A stretch of DNA of 64,000 bases from Streptomyces sp. NRRL F-5135. Its GTDB lineage: Bacteria; Actinomycetota; Actinomycetes; Streptomycetales; Streptomycetaceae. Location of the stretch: positions 338,889 through 402,888 of the forward strand of contig NZ_JOHR01000005.1 in the NCBI RefSeq assembly GCF_000719775.1, given 5' to 3'. Shown here in pieces: positions 18,695 to 27,782 of this stretch; positions within the stretch are counted from its first letter, which is position 1; every line of letters starts with the position of its first letter. Both the position numbers and the translations under genes were made by a program. Below the pieces are notes generated by a model, which saw only the letters and a program-made list of their open reading frames with translations, was not told the DNA's origin and ran no database searches.

Positions 18695-19010
18695 TTGTCC
18701 ACAGAAATGCACAGGGGAGGCGAAGTTATCCACAGGCTGTGTGGGATATCTGTGGATCACTGAATTGATCGTTTTCACGGCGCGCGCGAATCGGATGATT
18801 CTTCTCTCAAGCCGTCAATGCGCACTCATTCGGGTGGGAATTACTCGCTCTGACGAGTTGGCCGAGCATCTTCGTCTGACGTGAGGCGGGAGCTCTCGCA
18901 GGGGAGGAGGTGAGGCGAGCGAGGGGATTTGTCGATTTTGCCGTCCCCTGTTATCGACTTGTCCCCAGCTTCCAGGGCCCTCCTGTGGATAACTTTGCGG
19001 TACATCCACA
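18695..19010. promoter_or_regulatory. DnaA-box cluster 3 in serS-pheA spacer
   Basis: The 626-bp gene-free spacer 18468-19093 holds TTGTCCACA (18695-18703, perfect Streptomyces box), TTATCCACA (18726-18734), TTATCCACA on the minus strand (18984-18992), weaker TGATCCACA on the minus strand (18751-18759) and ACATCCACA (19002-19010), plus a TTGTCCCCA near 18958. The DNA between is AT-richer than the surroundings. No convincing gene was found in the spacer. Confidence 0.75.
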
Positions 19011-19093
19011 GGGGCGGGCCCCGCCCTCGGCTCCGGCAGGCCGCCGCCCCGTCGGCCGCCTGCCGCCGGCCTGCCCGCCGCCGATCGGTTCGC

Positions 19094-20029
19094 TCAGACG
19101 CGTCCGTCCTGGCTGCGCGACAGCCAGTCGGCAGCCTCGATGAAGTCCGCGTCCGACGTACCCGCGCGCAGCGCCGGTACATCCGCCGCCGACATCCCCG
19201 CGCGCGGGTACGAACCGAGGAACCGCACCTTGGGACAGATCCGCTTCAGGCCCATCAGGGCCTCGCCCACCCGCCGGTCCGAGATGTGGCCCTCGGCGTC
19301 CACGGCGAAGCAGTAGTTGCCGATGCCGGCGCCGGTCGGCCGCGACTGGATCAGCATCAGGTTGACGCCGCGCACGGCGAACTCCTGGAGCAGTTCGAGC
19401 AGCGCGCCCGGTTGGTCCTCGCCCAGCCAGATGACCACGGACGTCTTGTCCGCGCCCGTCGGGGCCGCGGGGCGGGCCGGCCGGCCCACCAGGACGAAGC
19501 GCGTCTCCGCGTTCTCGGCGTCGTGGATCTCCGTGACCAGGGGTTCGAGACCGTACGTCGCCGCCGCGAACTCGCCCGCGAACGCCGCGTCGAACCGGCC
19601 CTCCTGCACCAGCCGCGCCCCGTCCGCGTTCGACGCGGCGGACTCCCACAGGGCGTGCGGCAGATGGGTGCGCAGCCAGTTGCGCACCTGCGGCTGGGCG
19701 ACGGGGTGACCGGTCACCGTCTTCACGTCGGTCAGCCGCGTGCCCGGCCGCACGAGCAGGGCGAACGCGATCGGCAGCAGCACCTCGCGGTAGATCGTCA
19801 GCGGTTCGCCGGAGGCCAGTTCGTCGAGCGTCGCGGTGACTCCGCCTTCCACCGAGTTCTCGATCGGTACGAGGGCGGCCGCCGCCTCCCCGTTCCGTAC
19901 GGCGTCGAGCGCCGCCGGCACGGAGACCATCGGGACGAGTTCCCGCGTGGCGGCTTCGGGGAGCGAACGGAGGGCGGCTTCCGTGAAGGTGCCCTCGGGG
20001 CCGAGGTAGGTGTAGCGCGTGGCCGACAT
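19094..20029 (-). CDS. pheA: Prephenate dehydratase
   Basis: 311 residues. Converts prephenate to phenylpyruvate in phenylalanine synthesis. The start MSATRYTYLGPEGTFTEAAL is the family signature. The catalytic domain continues to about residue 185 with VPIENSVEGGVTATLDEL. A C-terminal ACT domain follows, recognised by LGEDQPGALLELLQEFAVRG and the ESRP-equivalent LIQSRPTGAG, implying feedback control by phenylalanine. It is a monofunctional dehydratase without a chorismate mutase domain. Transcribed alone on the minus strand. Confidence 0.95.
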   Translation of the reverse strand: MSATRYTYLGPEGTFTEAALRSLPEAATRELVPMVSVPAALDAVRNGEAAAALVPIENSVEGGVTATLDELASGEPLTIYREVLLPIAFALLVRPGTRLTDVKTVTGHPVAQPQVRNWLRTHLPHALWESAASNADGARLVQEGRFDAAFAGEFAAATYGLEPLVTEIHDAENAETRFVLVGRPARPAAPTGADKTSVVIWLGEDQPGALLELLQEFAVRGVNLMLIQSRPTGAGIGNYCFAVDAEGHISDRRVGEALMGLKRICPKVRFLGSYPRAGMSAADVPALRAGTSDADFIEAADWLSRSQDGRV

Positions 20030-20170
20030 ACGGTCACCCTAATGGGCTGAGCCGCCCCTCGCGCGGCCCTCGCGAACCCGCAGGTCAGGACAGTCGGGCG
20101 GCGGCCCGGGCACCCTGTTGGACCCCGACTCGGGCACTCGGGCGGCGGCCCGGGACCCGGGCCGCCCGCG

Positions 20171-21502
20171 TCACGACTCCAGCAGCCGCTGGCCCACGTA
20201 CTCCCCTTCCGCCGCACCGCCGGGCACCGCGAACAGCCCGCTCGCCTCGTGGCGTATGAACGCCGAAAGCGCGTCGCCGCGGTCGAGCTTGCGCTGTACG
20301 GGTACGAATCCCCTGAGCGGGTCGGCCTGCCAGCAGATGAAGAGCAGCCCGGCGTCCGGCGTCCCGTCCGCGCCGATGCCGTCATGGAAGGAGAAGGGGC
20401 GGCGCAGCATGGCGGCCCCGGCGTTCGCCTCGGGAGCCGAGATCCTCGCGTGCGCGTTGGAGGGGATGACGAGGTTGCCGTCGGGCCCCCGCTTGTCCAG
20501 GTCCGGTTCCGTGGTCTCCGTACCGCCCGTGAGGGGGGCGCCGTCCGACTTGCGCCGCCCGATGACCAGCTCCTGCTTGTGGAGCGAGAGCTTCTCCCAG
20601 TCGTCCAGCAGCATGCGGATCCGCCGTACGACGGCATAGGAGCCACCCGCCATCCAGGCGGGAGTGCCGGCCGCCGGCGGAGTGGGGACGAAGATCTTCC
20701 GGGCGAAGTCCGGCTCCGACGGTTTGGGGTTCTTGGTGCCGTCGATCTGCCCCATGAGGTTGCGGCTGGTGATGGGATGGGCGGCCGCGCCGGGAGAACG
20801 GTTGAAGCCGTTCATCTGCCAGCGCACCCGCGCGGTCGTGCCCGCCTCCTTCTGGAGGGCGCGCAGGGCGTGGAAGGCGACGAGCGCGTCGTCGGAGCCG
20901 ATCTGGACCCAGAGGTCGCCGTCGCTGCGGCCGGGGTCGAGGTGGTCGGAGGAGAAAGGGGGAAGCGGGTCCAGTGCCGCGGGGCGCTGCTCGCCCAGCC
21001 CGGTCCGGTCGAAGAAGGTGCGGCCGAAGCCGAAGGTCACCGTCAGGGAGGAGGGGCCGGCGTCCAGCGCGACGCCGGTGTCGTGGCCGCCGCCCGTGGC
21101 CGGTTCGCCGGCCATCAAGGCCCGTGCGGTCGCCGACCAGCGGCGCAGCAGCGCCGCGGCTTCCTTGCGCCGCGCGCCCGGGGCCAGGTCGAAGGCGATC
21201 AGGTGACCCCGGGCGTGGGCCGGGGTGGTGATGCCGGGCTGGTGCGTGCCGTGGAAGGGGACCGCGTTCGTGCCGACGGTGGTCAGCGCGGTCGCTTCCT
21301 CCGGCCGTGCCGACGCGTACCCCGCCGCCCCGCCCGCCGTGCCGAGCGCCAGGCCGGTGGCGCCCGCGACACCCGCGGTGCCGAGCAGCCGCCGCCGCGA
21401 GATGCCGGTGGAGGGTGCGCGCGCGGAGTCCGTCCCCTCCTCGGCCGGACGAGTGGTGCGGACGCCGGGTCGGTCGTCGTGTTCCTGTCTGGTCTTGCTC
21501 AC
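20171..21502 (-). CDS. dtpA: Tat-secreted DyP-type haem peroxidase
   Basis: 443 residues. The N-terminus has a twin-arginine signal: SRRRLLGTAGVAGATGLALG, then an Ala-rich cleavage region. The peroxidase carries the DyP hallmark GQIDGTKN (GXXDG with the catalytic Asp) and a His-containing NAHARIS segment. It starts 4 bases after the CopC-CopD gene ends, at the end of a copper-handling series. In S. lividans the syntenic enzyme (DtpA) works with Sco and the PCuAC chaperone in copper-dependent morphological development through the oxidase GlxA; that role is inferred from synteny. Confidence 0.9.
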   Translation of the reverse strand: MSKTRQEHDDRPGVRTTRPAEEGTDSARAPSTGISRRRLLGTAGVAGATGLALGTAGGAAGYASARPEEATALTTVGTNAVPFHGTHQPGITTPAHARGHLIAFDLAPGARRKEAAALLRRWSATARALMAGEPATGGGHDTGVALDAGPSSLTVTFGFGRTFFDRTGLGEQRPAALDPLPPFSSDHLDPGRSDGDLWVQIGSDDALVAFHALRALQKEAGTTARVRWQMNGFNRSPGAAAHPITSRNLMGQIDGTKNPKPSEPDFARKIFVPTPPAAGTPAWMAGGSYAVVRRIRMLLDDWEKLSLHKQELVIGRRKSDGAPLTGGTETTEPDLDKRGPDGNLVIPSNAHARISAPEANAGAAMLRRPFSFHDGIGADGTPDAGLLFICWQADPLRGFVPVQRKLDRGDALSAFIRHEASGLFAVPGGAAEGEYVGQRLLES

Positions 21503-21506
21503 GGGA

Positions 21507-23465
21507 TCAGCCGATCTTCACGTTCTTCTCGACGGTGGTCTGGTCGATGTCGGAGGTCCGTACGGTCACCTGGAGCCGCCAGTCACCGGGCATCGGGAGC
21601 AGAACGGGGTCCGCGGTCCAGCGCCCCGGGGCGGCCCGTTCCGGAACGATCGGCAGCGGACCGATCTTCTTGGCGGTGAGGGTGAAGGCGACCCTGACCT
21701 CGGGGGTGTCCAGCGGCTTCCCGTCGGGGCCGTCGGTGAGCACCTTCATCACGTTGGGGCCGGAGGTGGCCGGGTCGAGAGTGAGCCGGATGGTGCCCTT
21801 GCCGTTCGGCCCGCCGGTGTCGAAGGGGAGGCGTACGTCGAGGGGACCCTGGTTCGCCACGGCGGCCGTGCCACCGTCTGCCGCGCCGGCCGCCTCGCGC
21901 TCGGCGGTACGACCCGGCTCGGTGCCGGTCAGACCGGTCGTGACGGCGAGAAGCACGACCGCGACGCCGGCTTCGGCCAGTACGGAACGACGCAGTCCGG
22001 TACGGCCGGGGTCGGCATCACGCATCCGCTTCTGGCGTGCGGACGCCAACGCGGCTTCCTGGCGGGCGAGCTGGGTAGCTCTATCACTGTCAGTGACGAC
22101 GGTCGTGGTGGCGGTGGTGGTGGTCTCGGGGCCGGTCTCCTTCCCGGCTCCGGCTTCCCGCCCGCCGTCCTCCGCGGCCCCGTCCTCCGCCTTCGCCGAC
22201 GGCTCCCCGAGCCGCCCCGTCCAGCGCCGTGAGAACCAGGCGATCCCGACCAGGAGAGCCACGAGTACGACCTTGACCAACAGGAGCTGTCCGTATGACG
22301 TATTCCAGAGCGCCGACCAGGACCCGACCTGACGCCAGGACTGGTAGAGCCCGGTCACAGCGAGCACGACCACGCTGATGAAGGCGACGCGGGAGAAACG
22401 CCGCACCGCCGCGCCCTCGATGAAGGGCGCCCGGTAGAGCGAGACGAGCAGTGCGGTCAGCCCGCCCAGCCAGGCCGCCACCGCCAGCAGGTGCAGGACG
22501 TCCACCGGCATGGCGAGAGCGGGCTGGAGGCCGGTCGAAGCGTGCTCGGCGAGCGCCCAGGTGCCCGCTATACCGGCCGCGACGACCGTGCCGCCCAGGG
22601 CCAGCCCGAGGGTGAGGTCGCCCGCCTCCTTGCGTTCCGACTCGTCCTGGGATTCGCCTCGCTTGGCGTACGCGCCGAACAGGACGGCGACGAACAGCGC
22701 GGCGGCGCCGAGGAGCAGCAGCCGCGAGACGAGCGCCGCACCCGTCTTGGTGGTCAGGACGTCCTGGAGGCCCGCGAGGTCGAAGGCGTCGCCCAGCTTG
22801 CCCGAGTTGGTGTAGGGGTTGCGCAGCAGGAGCAGGACGAGCGTGCCACCGGTGAGAGCCAGCCAGCCCTGGACGACCAGCCGTTGCAGGGGTCGTACGG
22901 ACGCGCCGCGCCGCCAGCAGCCGAGGACGAAGGCGGCACCGCCGACAAGGAGGACGAAGCCCGCGTACGAGACGTAGCGCGCGATGTCGTAGAGAGCGCC
23001 GACGAGACCACCGCCCGCCTGCTCGGTGGGCACGGGCGCGGCTGTCTTCGACGGAGCGCCGATGGAGAAGGTGAAGGCGCCGGAGACGGGATGGCTGTCG
23101 GCCGAGACGGCGCGCCAGGCGACGGTGTAGGTGCCGTCGGACAGCCCGGAGCGCAGGTCGACGGCGTACCGGACGGTCGCACCGTCGCTCAGGTCACGGA
23201 TCTTCGCGGCGTCGACCCGCTTGCTGTCCGGATCGAGGACCCGGATCGAGTCGTCGCCCATGGCGACCTGTTCGGAGAAGGTGAGGGTGATGTCCTTGGG
23301 CGCGGTGGCCACCACCGCCCCGTCGGCGGGAGTGCTCCCGGTCAGCGCGGCATGTGCGGACGCCGTGCCGGAGAGTGCGGTGAAGACGGTGCCGAACAGC
23401 ACCGTGGCGACGAGCAGCAGCCGCGTCAGTGACGCGGTTCCCGAGCGCGGGGCGATGGCTGTCAT
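21507..23465 (-). CDS. CopC-CopD fusion copper transport protein (YcnJ-like)
   Basis: 652 residues. A signal peptide ends ASAHAALTGSTPADGA, so the mature protein probably begins with His, as CopC domains do when they bind Cu(II). The CopC beta-sandwich extends to about residue 130 with DSHPVSGAFTFSIG. The CopD domain of eight or so hydrophobic helices follows, then a hydrophilic low-complexity stretch rich in Glu/Thr and a C-terminal beta-rich YtkA-like domain (GPNGKGTIRLTLDPATSGPN). Likely moves copper across or to the membrane. The downstream DyP gene follows after 4 bases; the PCuAC gene is 185 bp upstream. Confidence 0.88.
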   Translation of the reverse strand: MTAIAPRSGTASLTRLLLVATVLFGTVFTALSGTASAHAALTGSTPADGAVVATAPKDITLTFSEQVAMGDDSIRVLDPDSKRVDAAKIRDLSDGATVRYAVDLRSGLSDGTYTVAWRAVSADSHPVSGAFTFSIGAPSKTAAPVPTEQAGGGLVGALYDIARYVSYAGFVLLVGGAAFVLGCWRRGASVRPLQRLVVQGWLALTGGTLVLLLLRNPYTNSGKLGDAFDLAGLQDVLTTKTGAALVSRLLLLGAAALFVAVLFGAYAKRGESQDESERKEAGDLTLGLALGGTVVAAGIAGTWALAEHASTGLQPALAMPVDVLHLLAVAAWLGGLTALLVSLYRAPFIEGAAVRRFSRVAFISVVVLAVTGLYQSWRQVGSWSALWNTSYGQLLLVKVVLVALLVGIAWFSRRWTGRLGEPSAKAEDGAAEDGGREAGAGKETGPETTTTATTTVVTDSDRATQLARQEAALASARQKRMRDADPGRTGLRRSVLAEAGVAVVLLAVTTGLTGTEPGRTAEREAAGAADGGTAAVANQGPLDVRLPFDTGGPNGKGTIRLTLDPATSGPNVMKVLTDGPDGKPLDTPEVRVAFTLTAKKIGPLPIVPERAAPGRWTADPVLLPMPGDWRLQVTVRTSDIDQTTVEKNVKIG

Positions 23466-23650
23466 GGTGTGTCAGTCCCTCGGTGGATTCCCTGGGTACC
23501 GGGCCGGTGCCTCTCGTCCGGATCGGGCCGGGCTCATGAGTCCCGCCGCCGCGCCTCGACGGCCGGGGGAGGCGCCTGCCTCTGCCCGCGGGCAGGCACC
23601 GCGGGCACCGCTCACTGAGCCGGCCCGAGCCGGACGAAAGACCAAGGGCC

Positions 23651-24157
23651 CTAGTGCCGGGCCGGGTTGTAGTTGATCGGCTTCACGGGGAGATCGACCT
23701 TCATGGGGGCGGTCTTCTCGAAGTGGAGCTCGACGCGGACTTTCTGTCCTTCCTCGGGCTGTCGTTTGAGACTCATGAACATGATGTGGTTTCCGCCGCG
23801 TTCGAGGTTCAGCTCGCCGCCGGCGGGGATGTCGAGGGACGTCACCTTCGTCATCTTCTGGTTCTCCGTCTTGTGGATGGTGACGTCGTCGGAGAGATCG
23901 CTGGTGACGGAGGTGAGCTTGTCGGCCGTGCCACCGCTGTTGGTGATGACGATGAAGCCCGCGGCGAGGTCGCCGACCGGTTTCGGCACGTAGCCGTCCG
24001 CCGCCGTCAGCTGTGGCTCGCTGCCGGGGGAGGCGGACGAGCCGTCGGAGGGAGACGGACTCGATGAACGGGGGGTGGGACCGGAGGAGCAACCGGCCAG
24101 CGTCAGCGTGGCGGTGAGGCCGGCCGCGGCGAGGGCGAGAGAGGTGCGACGGTTCAC
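23651..24157 (-). CDS. ecuC: PCuAC-type extracellular copper chaperone lipoprotein
   Basis: 168 residues. Lipoprotein signal MNRRTSLALAAAGLTATLTL ending in lipobox LAGC. The copper site of the family, H-M-x10-M-x21-H-x-M, appears as GGNHIMFMSLKRQPEEG with a downstream ELHF; the spacing is partly degenerate. It overlaps the sco stop by 4 bases, so Sco and this chaperone are coupled. In S. lividans the homologue ECuC passes Cu(I) to Sco in cytochrome c oxidase assembly. Confidence 0.87.
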   Translation of the reverse strand: MNRRTSLALAAAGLTATLTLAGCSSGPTPRSSSPSPSDGSSASPGSEPQLTAADGYVPKPVGDLAAGFIVITNSGGTADKLTSVTSDLSDDVTIHKTENQKMTKVTSLDIPAGGELNLERGGNHIMFMSLKRQPEEGQKVRVELHFEKTAPMKVDLPVKPINYNPARH

Positions 24158-24819
24158 GGGTTCTCGCCCTTGATGAGCTTGGGCAGGTCCTTGGCGTAGT
24201 CGTCGGGCGAGGTGTCCTCGCCGTACAGGACGTATCCGTCGTCGGTCTTCGGCGAGAAGGCGATGACCTGGGCGCCGTGCATCGAGACGACGGTGCCGTC
24301 CTTCTCCTTCCGGGGCGGGTCGATGCCGATGCCGAGCTGACGCGCGCCCGCCTGGATGGTGGGGAAGTCACCGGTGAGTCCGATGAAGGACATGTCGCCC
24401 GCGCTGGGCAGCCACTTGGCGAGTTCCGCGGAGGTGTCCCGTTCAGGGTCGGTGGTGACGAAGACGACCTGGAGCTTGTCCTGGTCGGCCTTGGGGAGGG
24501 ACTTCCTGGCGATCGCGATATTGCTCATCGTCAGCGGGCAGACGTCCGGGCAGTTGGTGTAGCCGAAGTAGATCAGGGTCGGCTTGCCCTTGGTCTCCTC
24601 GCGGAGGTCGAAGGTCCTGCCCCGGGTGTCCTTGAGGACGAGGTTCGGCTTCGTGAAGGGCCTGTCGAGCACGGTCGCCGCTTTGGTCGTGCCCTGGGTG
24701 GCGATGTCGGCCACCGGCTTGTCCGCCGAGCCGGAGCTGTCGCCACCGCCACAAGCGGTCAGGGTGAGGGCGGCCGACACGGCGAAAGCGGCGGCGGCCA
24801 TCAGGGTCTTCTTGTGCAT
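24154..24819 (-). CDS. sco: Sco/SenC copper chaperone lipoprotein
   Basis: 221 residues. Lipobox LTAC after MHKKTLMAAAAFAVSAALTL. Thioredoxin fold with the copper-binding CXXXC in YTNCPDVCPLTMSN and the distal His in VSMHGAQVIAF. The family delivers Cu to the CuA site of cytochrome c oxidase and can act on disulfides. Coupled by overlap to the PCuAC chaperone. The 95-bp gap to the upstream YcnI gene shows no obvious copper-regulator palindrome. Confidence 0.92.
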   Translation of the reverse strand: MHKKTLMAAAAFAVSAALTLTACGGGDSSGSADKPVADIATQGTTKAATVLDRPFTKPNLVLKDTRGRTFDLREETKGKPTLIYFGYTNCPDVCPLTMSNIAIARKSLPKADQDKLQVVFVTTDPERDTSAELAKWLPSAGDMSFIGLTGDFPTIQAGARQLGIGIDPPRKEKDGTVVSMHGAQVIAFSPKTDDGYVLYGEDTSPDDYAKDLPKLIKGENP

Positions 24820-24914
24820 GGGGTATTTCCTGGGTGTCGAGTACGGGCACGAGGGGCGCGGGGCCGGGGATCAACTGCTCCGCGCGCCCCTGGTGCGAGG
24901 TGCCTGGTGGCGCG

Positions 24915-25763
24915 TCAGGAGGTACGGCGGCGGCCCGCCAGGACGCCGAAGGCCACTCCCGCGACACCGACCACGATGCCGACGATGCCGAGCACCCGGG
25001 CGGTGGTGTCGCCGTCGGAGCCCGACGCGTTCTCGCTCTTCGTGTCGGCGCTGCCGGAGTCGCCCGTCCCGGAGCCGTCCTGGGCCGACGCGGTCCCGTC
25101 GGCGGAACCGCCGTGCTCGTCGTCGGTGGCCGCGCTGAGCTTCAGGACGGGCGCGGGGCTCTCCGGCTCGTCGGCGCCCTCCTTGGGCTCCTCGATCCAG
25201 CGGACGACCTCGTTGTCGGAGTACGTCTGGAGGGCCTTGAAGACCAGTTGGTCGGCGTCCTCGGGGAGCTGCCCGATCGACAGCGGGAACTGCTGGAACT
25301 GCCCGGACGGGATGCCCTTGTCCTCTCCTGTGCCGTTCGCGGTCCAGGTGACCTTGGAGACGGCTTCCTTGATGGTGTTGCCGTGCGACGTGAGCGGCTT
25401 GGCGAGCTTGCTCTTGGTGACGTCGATCTTCCAGCCGGGCACGGGCTGCGGCAGGACGGACGCCAGCGGATGGTCGGTCGGGAAGTTGACCTCGACCTTG
25501 GTGGTGGAGGCGTCGTCGCGCTCGTTGGGGACCTTGAAGCTGACCGTGGCGAACCCGCCCTTGGCGGCCTCGCCCTGCGGTTGCACGCTGACGTGTGCGG
25601 CAGCGGGGCCCGCCAGCAGCAGCAGGGCGGTCGCGGCGCCACCCCCGGCGACGCAGAGACGGACGACGTTTCTGGACGAGAGCGACGAGCGCGACGAGCG
25701 CGACGAGCGCGACGAGAGCGACGCGGAAAACGAGGTCGACGACGGGAACACAGCACACTCCAC
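24915..25763 (-). CDS. YcnI-family copper-binding membrane-anchored protein
   Basis: 282 residues from a GTG. The signal region is unusual: about 30 residues including SSRSSRSSRSS precede the hydrophobic core AATALLLLAGPAAAHVSVQP. Five 9-bp repeats (25675-25719) encode this Ser-Ser-Arg tract. The mature N-terminus would be HVSVQPQGEA, the His that binds Cu in YcnI proteins, followed by the DUF1775 domain with WK/WxxxD-type residues. The C-terminus has a Gly/Ser spacer, one hydrophobic segment (VLGIVGIVVGVAGVAFGVLA) and RRRTS. Likely the promoter-proximal gene of the copper cluster. Confidence 0.85.
   Translation of the reverse strand: MECAVFPSSTSFSASLSSRSSRSSRSSLSSRNVVRLCVAGGGAATALLLLAGPAAAHVSVQPQGEAAKGGFATVSFKVPNERDDASTTKVEVNFPTDHPLASVLPQPVPGWKIDVTKSKLAKPLTSHGNTIKEAVSKVTWTANGTGEDKGIPSGQFQQFPLSIGQLPEDADQLVFKALQTYSDNEVVRWIEEPKEGADEPESPAPVLKLSAATDDEHGGSADGTASAQDGSGTGDSGSADTKSENASGSDGDTTARVLGIVGIVVGVAGVAFGVLAGRRRTS
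25675..25719. repeat. Five tandem 9-bp repeats (GACGAGMGC)
   Basis: GACGAGAGC, three GACGAGCGC, GACGAGAGC in direct succession. They keep the reading frame and encode a Ser-Ser-Arg/Leu repeat in the signal region of the YcnI-like protein. Confidence 0.9.
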
Positions 25764-25891
25764 GGTGTGAGGAGAAAAGTGATCAGTACGAACGGCCAGG
25801 GGCCGGAACGGGCCCCAAGACCCGCCGTGGCGCGGTTGCGCGACGGCAGCGCGACATGGAGTCCCCGTACGTCCGTGCGGGGCGGGTCGCG

Positions 25892-26740
25892 TCAGGCTGC
25901 GAGAGACAGCGTGTGCGCGCCCGGGGGGCCGCGCCTGATCACGGTGTGCTGGAGCGCCTCACCGGACGGTGTCGGCGGGGTGGTGCACGGGGTGTACGCG
26001 GCCCGGGCCCCGGGCGCGGGCACCCCGGGCAGCCCGGCGCCCAACGCCCGTACGAGGGAGAGGGCGGCCCGCAGGGCGCGCAGCGGCGCACCGTCGGTGA
26101 CCTCACCGATACCGGGCACGGAGAGCTGGGCGAGCCGCAGCAGCGCGAGGTCCCCCCGGCGCAGCAGCCAGCCGGTCGCCAGTGCGGCCAGCAGGTGCGC
26201 GAGCACCATGGGGAGCGAGGGCAGCAGCCCGTCCGGGGCGAGAGCACCCGAGGCGGAGGAGGCGGAGAGCAGGTGCTGGTGCGCTTGGTGGGCCTGATCG
26301 GCCCCACCGCCCGCCGCCGCCCCCGCTCGCACGGTGGCCGGGCTGATCCCCGCGTCGGCGACGATCCGGGCCGCGTCGGCGGGGCTGAGCGAGGTGGAAC
26401 CGCCTCCGCAGAGCAGCTTCGCGGCCGTCCTGATCAGCGCGTCATCACTGCCGCGAGGGATGGTGAGGTGCCGCTGGCCCAGTCCGAACACCGTATGCAG
26501 GGCCAGTTGCCCGGCGGTCAACGCGGCGACGACCGTCGCCGTCGACCGCGGTCGTCCGGCGAGTGGAGCGACGAGCACGAACGTCCCGAGGAAACCCAGT
26601 ACCAGGCTCCAGCCGGAAACGGGGGCGCAGGCCGCCACCACATGCCCCAGAGCCGACAGCACGACACAGACCGCGGTGAACACCGCGGCCCTCAGCAGCC
26701 GCGGAGCGGCTCCAGCGCGTACGTCGACAGGCTCGGACAT
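25892..26740 (-). CDS. Hypothetical membrane protein beside the copper cluster
   Basis: 282 residues, family not recognised. Hydrophobic helices: FTAVCVVLSALGHVVAACAP, WSLVLGFLGTFVLVAPLAG, STATVVAALTAGQLALHTVF and a later pair around residues 170-200 (LPSLPMVLAHLLAALATGWL). Several His residues sit near helix ends (GQRHLTIP, QAHQAHQHLL), which would suit metal handling but proves nothing. It is transcribed in the same direction as the copper genes, 128 bp upstream of ycnI. The region 26741-27113 upstream holds no gene. Confidence 0.6.
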   Translation of the reverse strand: MSEPVDVRAGAAPRLLRAAVFTAVCVVLSALGHVVAACAPVSGWSLVLGFLGTFVLVAPLAGRPRSTATVVAALTAGQLALHTVFGLGQRHLTIPRGSDDALIRTAAKLLCGGGSTSLSPADAARIVADAGISPATVRAGAAAGGGADQAHQAHQHLLSASSASGALAPDGLLPSLPMVLAHLLAALATGWLLRRGDLALLRLAQLSVPGIGEVTDGAPLRALRAALSLVRALGAGLPGVPAPGARAAYTPCTTPPTPSGEALQHTVIRRGPPGAHTLSLAA

Positions 26741-27113
26741 GGCGGGCTCATCATCGCACTGCGGCCCACGGCCCCGTAGGGCAGGTCCGGAAGGTCACGC
26801 TCTGTCCGGAACGGGATCGCTTCCGAAGGTTCCGGACGGGACGGCCGAGGACCCGGATGGGACAGCTCCGGAAGGGGCTCTCAGGAGAGGGGCCGCGCCG
26901 GAGGGGCCCGCCGGCCCCGCTCCGTTCCGGAGGCCGCTCGTCCGCTCCGGCCGGGCCGCTTCGGACCGCACCCGTATTGACGTGCCCCTATACACCGCTC
27001 CGCGTCGTACACGCGTCCGCCGAATGAGGGGCGTCACGTTAATCGCGTGCTTACACCCGGGGGCGGGGGGCAATACGTATCGGTATGTCGAGCCGGGCCC
27101 AGGAGGCTGGAGC

Positions 27114-27716
27114 ATGAGCATCTGGTGGTCACTCCACTTGCGGAGGGAAGCCGCGAGCGTTCCGCTCGCCCGGCGCCTTCTGCTCGGCGCCATGGACACC
27201 GCCGGAGTCGACCCGGACGTCTCCTTCGACCTCTCGGTGGCGCTCACCGAGGCCTGTGCGAACGCCGTCGAGCACGGCGGAGGGGGCGCGGTGGCAACCG
27301 CCGCGACCGCGGGAGCGGGAGCCACCGGAGGTTCGGGAAACGGCGCTCCCGCGGTCACGACAGCGATCGTCGATTCGGCGCGAACGATCGATTCGTCGGG
27401 AACCATCGACTCGTCGGATGAGATGTCCGGTGGACCGGCGGGTGAAGTGACCGGTGGATACCGCGTGACCGCCTATCTGGACGGCGAACGATGCCGTATC
27501 GAGGTCGCCGACATGGGACCCGGCTTCCCCGCACGGCGCGTGCTCCGCCCCACGCTTCCCGAGCCCGCCCCGACCGCCGAGAACGGCCGGGGACTACGGC
27601 TGATCGAGCAGCTCGCCGACCACGTCCACTTCCGTAACGGGCCGGGCCACGGCGCGGTGGTCAGCTTTGACAAGATTCTCAAGTGGCGGGAGGACGCCCT
27701 GCTCAGAGCCATGTGA
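27114..27716 (+). CDS. RsbW-like ATP-binding protein (anti-sigma kinase fold)
   Basis: 200 residues from the ATG at 27114, with AGGAGG 9 bases upstream. Single HATPase_c (GHKL) domain: N box LSVALTEACANAVEHGG, G1 box VADMGPGF, G2 NGRGLRLIEQL. A 55-residue Ala/Gly/Ser/Thr-rich insert separates the N box from the G1 box, a low-complexity expansion not usual in RsbW. Streptomyces has dozens of such kinases in sigma-factor partner switching; the partner here is unknown. The SpoIIE-like phosphatase at 29391-30902 could be part of the same kind of circuit. Confidence 0.8.
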   Translation: MSIWWSLHLRREAASVPLARRLLLGAMDTAGVDPDVSFDLSVALTEACANAVEHGGGGAVATAATAGAGATGGSGNGAPAVTTAIVDSARTIDSSGTIDSSDEMSGGPAGEVTGGYRVTAYLDGERCRIEVADMGPGFPARRVLRPTLPEPAPTAENGRGLRLIEQLADHVHFRNGPGHGAVVSFDKILKWREDALLRAM

Positions 27717-27782
27717 GCGGGAGCGGAGCGCCCTCCTCGGTCTACCGCCTCAGCCCTGCCTGAGCTTCGGCTCAACCCTGCC

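Noticed and set aside
17190..18700. T-box leader for serS
   Set aside because: No T-box sequence or matching specifier stem seen upstream of the serS start.
18642..18884. 80-codon plus-strand reading frame in the serS-pheA spacer
   Set aside because: TTG start, no ribosome site, no GC3 bias, and it runs through the DnaA boxes.
24820..24914. Copper repressor (CsoR-like) operator in the ycnI-sco gap
   Set aside because: Only a half-site AATACCCC on the minus strand; no second arm at a fitting distance.
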